This document shows, in pieces, positions 5,184 through 10,456 of a stretch of DNA of 10,456 nucleotides. Numbering within the stretch: the first letter of the stretch is position 1; every line of letters starts with the position of its first letter. The notes beneath the pieces are model-generated. The model worked only from the letters and a program-made list of their open reading frames with translations. It was not told the DNA's origin and ran no database searches. The translations under genes were made by a program, and so were the position numbers. The stretch is taken from positions 1 to 10,456 of the forward strand of contig CAMLNA010000144.1 of assembly GCA_946481025.1 (NCBI GenBank). The letters run 5' to 3'. The stretch is from an uncultured Rivibacter sp. (GTDB lineage: Bacteria; Pseudomonadota; Gammaproteobacteria; Burkholderiales; Burkholderiaceae).

Positions 5184-7153
5184 GCCAGCTCCACCAGCCA
5201 CTCCTTCGCTTCACTTTCGCTTGCGAGCGGCGTCATCTCGGGCAGTGCCGCACGCAGGCGGCGCCCGTAGTTCATCTGCGCCATGCGCGGGTCGCAGATC
5301 ACCAGCAAGCCGTGGTCCGACTCTGTACGGATCAAGCGCCCGGCGCCCTGCTTCAAGGACACTGCCGCCTCGGCGACGAAGTAGTCGCTGAAGGCGTTGC
5401 GGCCTTCGGCTTCGAGGCGCTTCACGCGCGCCTCCACGAGCGGATCGTTCGGCGGCGGGAACGGCAGCTTGTCGATCATCACGCACTGCAAGGCATCGCC
5501 GGGCACGTCGATGCCCTCCCAGAAGCTCTGTGAGCCCACCAGCACGCTGCGCGGCGTGGCCAGGAACTGCTGCAGCAGCTGGCGCTTGGGCGAACGCCCC
5601 TGCACCAGCAGCTGGATCGGCCCACCGGGTGCGGCCGCCAGCGGCTCGGCCAATGCCTCACTGATGGTCTGCAAGGCGCGCAGCGTGGTGGTGAGCACGA
5701 AGGTGCGCCCTCCCAGGGCATGGGCAAGCTCGATGGCCAGCCGGGCCACCGCAACCGGGTGCCCCGGTTCATTCGGCTTCGGAAAGACACGCGGCACGTA
5801 CAACCGGGCCTGGGCCGCATAGTCGAAGGGGCTGCCCACGCGCAGCGTACGCGCACCCTCCAGGCCGGCCGCCTCGGTGAACCACGACAGGCGGTCGTCG
5901 TCGCCCAGCGTTGCGGAAGTGAACACCCAGGCCTTGGGGGCGCGTGCGATCTGCTCGCGCATCGCCTCGCGCACGTCCAGCGGCGACTCGACCAGGCGGG
6001 CCTGGTGAGCGGTGAGGTCGATCCATCGCACCTGCCCCGGCGCGGCCGGCAGGAGGAACGCCTGCGCACGCTGGGCCAAGGTGTGCGCGCGCTCGACGAG
6101 CTTGGCGAAGTCCGGCGACAGCTCGCCCACCGTGTCGAGCCCTTCATGCGCTGCGGAGCATGCGAGCGCCAGGGCCTGCAGCGCCGAGCGGAATTCCTCG
6201 CGCCCTCCGCGTTCCTCCCAGCGCAGCTTGATGGCGCTGCGCACGTCGCGCAGGGCCCCGGCGGCCGCAATGCGCAGGTCGCGGGCCGCACGGTCGCAGC
6301 GGGCAGCCAGATCGTTCCAAGGCACCAGTCCACGGGCTTGTTGCAGGCCCGCGGCCAGCATGTCGCGCGCGAAGTCGAGCACCTGGCTGGTGCCCAGCGT
6401 GGCGCCGAGGAACTGAACGCCCGCTTCGGCAAGCTGGTGAGCTTCGTCGAACACCGCCACGTCGACGCTGGGCAGCAGTTCGGCGACGCCACTGTCACGC
6501 AGCGCCACGTCGGCAAAGAACAGGTGATGGTTGATGACCACCACGTCGGCGGCCATCGCATCGCGGCGTGCCTTCATCACGTGGCAGCTGCGGTACTCGG
6601 GACATTCGGAGCCCAGGCAGTTCTCGCGCGTGGAAGTGACGAGCGGAATGACGGGCGAGCGTTCGTCCAGACCTTCGAGCTCGGCCAGATCACCGCTCAC
6701 CGTGCCGTGGGACCAGCTCTCGATGCGCGCCAGGGCGCGCACGGCGAACCGGTCGGGCAGTTCGGCGGACTGGCGCGCCTGCGCCAGCCGGTGCAGGCAC
6801 AGGTAGCTGCCGCGCCCTTTCAGCAGCGCCGTCGTCACCGGCACCTGCAGGGCGTCGCGCAGGCGCGGCAGGTCGCGCAGGTAAAGCTGGTCCTGCAAGC
6901 TCTTGGTGGCGGTGCTGATGAGCGCACGACCGCCGGACAGCAGCGTGGGGACGAGATAGGCGAAGGTCTTGCCCACACCGGTGCCGGCCTCGGCCACCAG
7001 CACGTCTCTCGCGTCGATGGCTGCCGCCACCTCGGCGGCAAAGCGCAACTGCACCTCGCGCTCGCGGTAGCCGGCGTCGGCACTGGCCAGCGCGCCGCTC
7101 GGCGCGAATGCAGCGGCCACCGCCTCCTGCAACTCAGAGGCAGGCTGGCTCAC
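5171..7153 (-). CDS. yoaA: YoaA-type DinG-family ATP-dependent DNA helicase with 4Fe-4S motif
   Basis: Superfamily 2 (XPD/DinG-like) 5'-3' DNA helicase of 660 aa. Walker A is AEAGTGVGKT at 54-63. Four cysteines expected to hold the iron-sulfur cluster are C119 (SYLCLHR), C179, C184 and C190 (NCLGSECPEYRSC). The DEAH box is 236-239, the SAT motif FTSATLG 411-417, and the late motifs SQSFWEGIDVPG (541-552) and QGAGRLIRT (602-610). Length and wording of the cysteine block resemble E. coli YoaA (636 aa) more than DinG (716 aa). YoaA works with the polymerase III chi subunit in repair of stalled replication. The start is GTG at 7153, overlapping the stop of the upstream YdcH-like gene as GTGA, so translation is probably coupled. 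The Shine-Dalgarno site is weak. The DinG versus YoaA assignment is inference from recall. Confidence 0.93.
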   Translation of the reverse strand: MSQPASELQEAVAAAFAPSGALASADAGYREREVQLRFAAEVAAAIDARDVLVAEAGTGVGKTFAYLVPTLLSGGRALISTATKSLQDQLYLRDLPRLRDALQVPVTTALLKGRGSYLCLHRLAQARQSAELPDRFAVRALARIESWSHGTVSGDLAELEGLDERSPVIPLVTSTRENCLGSECPEYRSCHVMKARRDAMAADVVVINHHLFFADVALRDSGVAELLPSVDVAVFDEAHQLAEAGVQFLGATLGTSQVLDFARDMLAAGLQQARGLVPWNDLAARCDRAARDLRIAAAGALRDVRSAIKLRWEERGGREEFRSALQALALACSAAHEGLDTVGELSPDFAKLVERAHTLAQRAQAFLLPAAPGQVRWIDLTAHQARLVESPLDVREAMREQIARAPKAWVFTSATLGDDDRLSWFTEAAGLEGARTLRVGSPFDYAAQARLYVPRVFPKPNEPGHPVAVARLAIELAHALGGRTFVLTTTLRALQTISEALAEPLAAAPGGPIQLLVQGRSPKRQLLQQFLATPRSVLVGSQSFWEGIDVPGDALQCVMIDKLPFPPPNDPLVEARVKRLEAEGRNAFSDYFVAEAAVSLKQGAGRLIRTESDHGLLVICDPRMAQMNYGRRLRAALPEMTPLASESEAKEWLVELAQRH

Positions 7154-7353
7154 GCAGGTTCTTTCGGGGAGAGTTCGGCTTCGAGGCGGGCAATCTGGTC
7201 TCTCAGCATCAGGCGACGCTTCTTCAATCGGCGCAAGGCCAGTTCATCCTTGGCCGGCGCGGTCGCTGTCTGGTCGATCAGGCTGTCGAGGTCAGCGTGT
7301 TCGATGCGCAGTTCGATCAGGCGGCGCTGCGGAGAATGCAAGTTGTCGTCCAT
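7150..7353 (-). CDS. YdcH-family small protein (DUF465)
   Basis: A 67-aa, highly charged, probably all-helical protein without signal peptide. The pattern of the DUF465/YdcH family is clear: LRIEHADLDSLIDQ (15-28), then DELALRRLKKRRLMLRDQIA (36-55) and LEAEL. The family is widespread in proteobacteria and its biochemical role is, to my knowledge, not established; the fold is expected to be a helical hairpin or short coiled coil. The ATG at 7353 has a TATAAT -10 box 47 nt upstream but no Shine-Dalgarno site; instead a perfect 12-bp palindrome ends 2 nt before the start. Its TGA overlaps the GTG start of the downstream helicase by 4 bp, so the two form an operon and may be translationally coupled. 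Confidence 0.9.
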   Translation of the reverse strand: MDDNLHSPQRRLIELRIEHADLDSLIDQTATAPAKDELALRRLKKRRLMLRDQIARLEAELSPKEPA

Positions 7354-7355
7354 GG

Positions 7356-7367
7356 CGCACGCGTGCG
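7356..7367. repeat. 12-bp perfect palindrome before the YdcH-like gene
   Basis: CGCACGCGTGCG reads the same on both strands and lies 2 nt upstream of the minus-strand ATG at 7353, where a ribosome-binding site would be expected. It could be an operator or a hairpin or dimer site in the mRNA; no known regulator is recognised. Confidence 0.5.
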
Positions 7368-7400
7368 GGTAGTTTTCGAGATTCGAACGAACCCAAAACG

Positions 7401-7406
7401 ATTATA
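7401..7406 (-). promoter_or_regulatory. -10 box for the ydcH-yoaA operon
   Basis: The minus strand reads a perfect TATAAT at 7406-7401. No good -35 box is seen at standard spacing. The start would be near 7394, about 41 nt before the YdcH-like ATG. It overlaps a -10-like box on the opposite strand. Confidence 0.5.
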
Positions 7407-7408
7407 GT
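7403..7408 (+). promoter_or_regulatory. -10-like box for the PP2C phosphatase
   Basis: The plus strand reads TATAGT (5 of 6 to consensus), ending 8 nt before the phosphatase ATG at 7417. Transcription would begin at or within 1-3 nt of that ATG, giving a leaderless mRNA. No convincing -35 box is seen. Confidence 0.4.
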
Positions 7409-7416
7409 TTTCGGCC

Positions 7417-8184
7417 ATGAGCACAACGGCCCAGGGATACCGCCTCACCGCCGCCACCGGCATTCACCGAGGCGACCGGATGTACCAGCAAGACCAGGTG
7501 GAAGTCCTGCCCCACAGCCGGGTGCCAGGTTGCCTGCTGGCCATCGTGGCCGACGGCATGGGGGGCAAGAGCGGCGGCCGCAAGGCGGCCGACCAGGTCA
7601 TTCTCACGGCCAAGCAGCTGTTCGAACGCTATGCGCCTGCCAAGGACGACCCGGCCGAAGCACTGAAGCAGGTGGTGCTCGAGTCGCACCTGATGATCAA
7701 GCTCACCGCCATCACGGCCGAGGAAGAACCGCACAGCACGGTGGCTGCCTTCCTCATCAACCCGACGCGCGAATGCGATGTCATCCACGCCGGCGATTCG
7801 CGCGTGTACCACTTCCGCGGCCCCGACATGGTGAGCCGCACCACCGACCACTCTTTCGTGCAGCGCCTGGTCGATGAAGGCCAGATCACCGAAGACGAGG
7901 CCAACACCCACCCGCAGGCCAATCTGCTGACCGGCTGCCTGGGTACCTACCAGGACCCGCCGCTCACGCTGCACCGGATCGACCGCCTCGAGATCGGCGA
8001 CGCGCTGCTGGCCTGCAGCGACGGCCTGTGGCACTACTTCACACCCAAGGAACTGGGCGCCATCGTGCACACACTGCCACCGCGGGAGGCCAGCGAAATG
8101 CTCATCAGCAAGGCCCGCCATCGCGCCCGCCAGGGCGGCGACAACCTCTCGCTGGCGCTGGTGCGCATCGAGCCGCTGGCCTGA
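7417..8184 (+). CDS. PP2C-family Ser/Thr protein phosphatase
   Basis: A 255-aa single-domain PPM/PP2C phosphatase, a metal-dependent enzyme that removes phosphate from Ser/Thr of proteins. No signal peptide or membrane segment is seen, so it should be cytosolic. Expected metal-ligand motifs are present in order: QQDQ with Asp26, ADGMGG at 45-50 with Asp46, GDSRVYHF at 126-133, SDGLWHYF at 201-208 with Asp202, and QGGDNLSLALV at 239-249 with Asp242. The first motif, GIHRGDRMYQQDQ, departs from the common RxxNED form but keeps the aspartate. The ATG at 7417 has no Shine-Dalgarno site and a -10-like box directly upstream, suggesting leaderless translation. No Ser/Thr kinase, FHA protein or type VI secretion gene is adjacent, so its substrate cannot be read from context. 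It is convergent with the zapE block, 12 bp away. Confidence 0.93.
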   Translation: MSTTAQGYRLTAATGIHRGDRMYQQDQVEVLPHSRVPGCLLAIVADGMGGKSGGRKAADQVILTAKQLFERYAPAKDDPAEALKQVVLESHLMIKLTAITAEEEPHSTVAAFLINPTRECDVIHAGDSRVYHFRGPDMVSRTTDHSFVQRLVDEGQITEDEANTHPQANLLTGCLGTYQDPPLTLHRIDRLEIGDALLACSDGLWHYFTPKELGAIVHTLPPREASEMLISKARHRARQGGDNLSLALVRIEPLA

Positions 8185-8187
8185 CCG

Positions 8188-8215
8188 CAAGAAACGTCAG
8201 CGCTTCGCGCCGACG
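8188..8215 (-). terminator. Likely rho-independent terminator of the lpdA-zapE block
   Basis: On the minus strand CGTC + GCGC pairs with GCGC + GACG (one A/C mismatch between them, 3-nt loop) across 8215-8195, directly followed by TTTCTTG at 8194-8188. The stop codon of the last gene (8199-8197) lies in the second arm. Stem plus U-rich tail fits an intrinsic terminator; strength is not computed. Confidence 0.5.
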
Positions 8216-8805
8216 GTCGAAGCTGGCGGCACCGGCAACGGCGCAGCCCGTTCACGCTTGGCCGCCCGCTCAGACCGCCGCTTCTCCACCGCCTCACGGT
8301 GTTCTGCCGCCTGCTTGCGGCGAGCGCGCTCGGCCTGCGCCGCTTGTGCCGCGCTTCGCTCAGGCGGCTTGGCGGCCGACGCCGCCGCAGAAGCCGCTTC
8401 GGCGGACTCGGGCCGCGCCGCACCGGCCACACCGCTTGCCGGCACGGCAACCGGCCGGGGCTTGGGTTCGCGCAGCGGGCGGGGCGTCGCAGCCGCCGCA
8501 GCGCTCTGCGCGCCGACCTTCTCGTGGATGCGCCGCATCCGATCGGCCGCCCTGCGCCGGCGCTCGGCGTCGTCGAGCGCCTGCTGTCGCACGCGCACAT
8601 GGTCCAGCGCCGTGCGCCTTTCCTTCTGCGCGGCATCGAGGCAGGCCGTGACGAAAAACTCCTGCTGGCACGCCTGCGCCCTTTCGGCGTGGCGCGACTC
8701 GACGGCGGCCCGTTCGGCCGCCAGCCGGGCCTGCTCCGACGGCTCCTGCGCCGCCGCCGCGAGCGCACACCCGGCCCATGCGACAAGACACGCAGCAGCC
8801 TTCAT
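8197..8805 (-). CDS. Unnamed secreted Ala/Arg-rich coiled-coil protein downstream of zapE
   Basis: I do not recognise a named family. The 202-aa product has a short signal peptide (MKAAACLVAWAGCALAAAA, cleavage likely after Ala19), so the mature protein should be periplasmic; the cysteine at 13 sits in a poor lipobox. The mature part has a charged helical region at about 21-97 with a Cys pair C46 and C55 (CQQEFFVTAC), which could form a disulfide, then a heptad-like stretch rich in Arg, Glu and Gln (LDHVRVRQQALDDAERRRRA). A Pro/Ala-rich linker covers about 98-150 and a second Arg/Lys/Glu helix about 151-188. The ATG at 8805 has a Shine-Dalgarno site (GAGG, 5 nt away) and overlaps the zapE stop as ATGA. 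An in-frame extension up to 9111 lies wholly within zapE and is not credible. Confidence 0.82.
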   Translation of the reverse strand: MKAAACLVAWAGCALAAAAQEPSEQARLAAERAAVESRHAERAQACQQEFFVTACLDAAQKERRTALDHVRVRQQALDDAERRRRAADRMRRIHEKVGAQSAAAAATPRPLREPKPRPVAVPASGVAGAARPESAEAASAAASAAKPPERSAAQAAQAERARRKQAAEHREAVEKRRSERAAKRERAAPLPVPPASTVGAKR

Positions 8806-9902
8806 GTCAGCCTCGTGTCGACCTCGCGCTTGGCCTGCGTGAGGTATTCCCTGGATTGCATCTCGTTGAGCCGCGACACGGTGCGCGGGAACTCGTGCGC
8901 AAGCGGTCCTTCGGTGTAGAGCTGCTCGGGCGGCACTTCGGCCGAGATGATGAGTTTCACGCGCCGATCGTAGAGCACGTCTACCAGCCAGGTGAAACGG
9001 CGCGCCTCGGAGGCCAGCCGCACCGGCATGGCCGGCACGTTCGACAGGATGATGGTGTGGAACTGGCTCGCGAGCTCGAGGTAGTCGTTCTGCGAACGGG
9101 GGCCGCCGCACAGCGTGGCGAAATCGAACCAGACCACGCCGCCGGCGCGCCGCAACGCACGCAGTTCCCGGTGCTCGATGTGCAGGCGCGGATCCTCGTC
9201 CTTGGCTTCAGCCAAGCGCTCAAACGCCTCTTCGAGTGCCGCGTCGGCCCCGGCGTCGAGGGGCGTGTGGTACAGCTGCACCTGCTCCAGCGTGCGCTGC
9301 CGGTAGTCGGTGCCGTTGTCGACGTTGATGACCTCGAGCTTTTCCTTGAGCAGCGCGATGGCCGGCAGGATGCGGTCGCGGTGCAGGCCGTTCGGATACA
9401 GGCCGTCAGGATGGAAGTTCGACGTCGTGACGATGCTCACGCGGTGCTCGAACAGCGCCGCGAGCAACCGATGCAGGATCATCGCGTCGGTGACGTCGGC
9501 CACGTGGAACTCGTCGAAGCAGATCAGACGAAAGCGCCGCGAGATTCTCTGGCCGAGCGCGTCGAGCGGGTTCACCGTGCCTTGCAGCTCCTGCAGCTCG
9601 CGGTGCACTTCGCGCATGAACTCGTGGAAGTGCAGCCGCGTCTTGCGGGCAAGCGGCACGGCCTGGAAGAAGCAATCCATCAGGAAGCTCTTGCCGCGCC
9701 CCACTCCGCCGAACATGTAGACGCCGCGCGGCAGCGGCGGGCGCACGAGCAGCTTGGTCAGCGCGTTCGAGCGCCGGGCCTTGTAGTCGGCCCATTCGTC
9801 CTGGCAGCGCTGCAACGCCGCGACCGCGCGCAGTTGCGCCGGGTCGGCGTGGTAGCCGCGTTCGGCAAGGGTCTGGTGGTAGAGCTCGGTAACGGTCGGC
9901 AC
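8802..9902 (-). CDS. zapE: Cell division protein ZapE (AFG1-like ATPase)
   Basis: ZapE is an AFG1/LACE1-type P-loop ATPase; in E. coli it associates with FtsZ at the constricting septum and affects Z-ring stability under stress. The 366-aa product has the N-terminal LYHQTLAERGY segment, PRGVYMFGGVGRGKSFLMD at 58-76 with Walker A GGVGRGKS (65-72), HFHEFMREVH at 91-100, Walker B LICFDEF at 126-132, DVTDAMILHRL (136-146), TTSNFHPDGLYPNGLHRDR (159-177) and WFDFATLCGGPRSQNDY (258-274). All are family hallmarks and the length is typical (E. coli 375 aa). The start is GTG at 9902, supported by GGGGAT at 9913-9908, 5 nt upstream. It follows lpdA by 73 bp in the same direction and overlaps the next gene by 4 bp. 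Confidence 0.96.
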   Translation of the reverse strand: MPTVTELYHQTLAERGYHADPAQLRAVAALQRCQDEWADYKARRSNALTKLLVRPPLPRGVYMFGGVGRGKSFLMDCFFQAVPLARKTRLHFHEFMREVHRELQELQGTVNPLDALGQRISRRFRLICFDEFHVADVTDAMILHRLLAALFEHRVSIVTTSNFHPDGLYPNGLHRDRILPAIALLKEKLEVINVDNGTDYRQRTLEQVQLYHTPLDAGADAALEEAFERLAEAKDEDPRLHIEHRELRALRRAGGVVWFDFATLCGGPRSQNDYLELASQFHTIILSNVPAMPVRLASEARRFTWLVDVLYDRRVKLIISAEVPPEQLYTEGPLAHEFPRTVSRLNEMQSREYLTQAKREVDTRLT

Positions 9903-9907
9903 GTCTT

Positions 9908-9913
9908 ATCCCC
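9908..9913 (-). promoter_or_regulatory. Ribosome binding site deciding the zapE GTG start
   Basis: GGGGAT on the minus strand ends 5 nt before GTG 9902. No ATG lies at this end of the protein, and the site fixes the start at the residue matching the family N-terminus. Confidence 0.6.
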
Positions 9914-9941
9914 GCCGCGGCCAGCGTATCGTCGCGGGCCG

Positions 9942-9963
9942 GGCGCGGCGGTCGCGCCGCGCC
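9942..9963. repeat. GC-rich hairpin between lpdA and zapE
   Basis: GGCGCGGCG (9942-9950) and CGCCGCGCC (9955-9963) form a perfect 9-bp stem with a 4-nt loop, starting 12 bp after the lpdA stop. No T-run follows, so readthrough into zapE is likely. It may act as a 3'-end stabiliser or processing site that sets lpdA above zapE (inference). Confidence 0.45.
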
Positions 9964-9975
9964 ACGGCCGCAAGG

Positions 9976-10456
<481 letters not shown>

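Noticed and set aside
4261..5214. 317-codon open frame on the minus strand opposite bamD
   Set aside because: bamD on the plus strand has a lipobox and TPR segments. The antisense product shows no domain.
5720..7372. 550-codon open frame on the plus strand opposite the helicase
   Set aside because: It is a shadow of the helicase gene, which has complete Walker, DEAH and iron-sulfur motifs. The product is His/Gln/Arg-rich with no recognisable domain.
8806..9111. N-terminal extension of the small secreted protein
   Set aside because: The extension lies entirely within zapE in another frame. The ATG at 8805 has a ribosome site, a signal peptide and the usual 4-bp overlap.

Overview
The window is about 10.5 kb of high-GC, densely packed chromosomal DNA carrying core genes. 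It reads as a betaproteobacterium of the order Burkholderiales, probably from the Rubrivivax/Leptothrix-type groups. The reasons are strong G/C preference at third codon positions, gene order (scpB-rluB-ndk, bamD beside rluD, lpdA followed by zapE) and protein style: Ala/Arg/Glu-rich low-complexity tails and a Gly-rich RluB. The taxonomic call is inference from memory of the families; no search was run. I see no mobile element, phage gene, CRISPR array, tRNA or rRNA.

Layout from left to right. (1) The minus-strand block 4264 to 1 holds rluD (23S rRNA pseudouridine synthase), a 254-bp gene-free leader with a likely promoter, scpB (chromosome condensation), rluB (23S rRNA pseudouridine synthase with very long disordered ends) and the 5' part of ndk, which runs off the left edge. 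(2) bamD (plus, 4315-5136) diverges from rluD; its -10 box touches the rluD start codon. (3) The minus-strand pair 7353 to 5171 is a 67-aa YdcH/DUF465 protein overlapping by 4 bp a YoaA-type iron-sulfur DNA helicase; it converges on bamD. (4) A PP2C-type Ser/Thr protein phosphatase (plus, 7417-8184) diverges from that pair across a short gap with -10-like boxes overlapping on the two strands; it appears to lack a Shine-Dalgarno site. (5) The minus-strand block 10456 to 8197 is the 3' part of lpdA (E3 of 2-oxo-acid dehydrogenase complexes), zapE (cell-division ATPase) and an unnamed small secreted coiled-coil protein overlapping zapE by 4 bp; a hairpin with a U-rich tail ends the block.

The genes serve general cell upkeep: ribosome modification (rluB, rluD), chromosome segregation (scpB), outer-membrane assembly (bamD), DNA repair (yoaA), division (zapE), nucleotide pools (ndk) and central carbon metabolism (lpdA). 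The points most worth a second look are the unnamed secreted protein coupled to zapE, the low-complexity ends of RluB and ScpB, the symmetric, possibly leaderless promoter of the phosphatase, the DUF465-helicase coupling, and the long leader before scpB where pgeF might have been expected. I found no convincing new multi-gene system; most of the window is ordinary.
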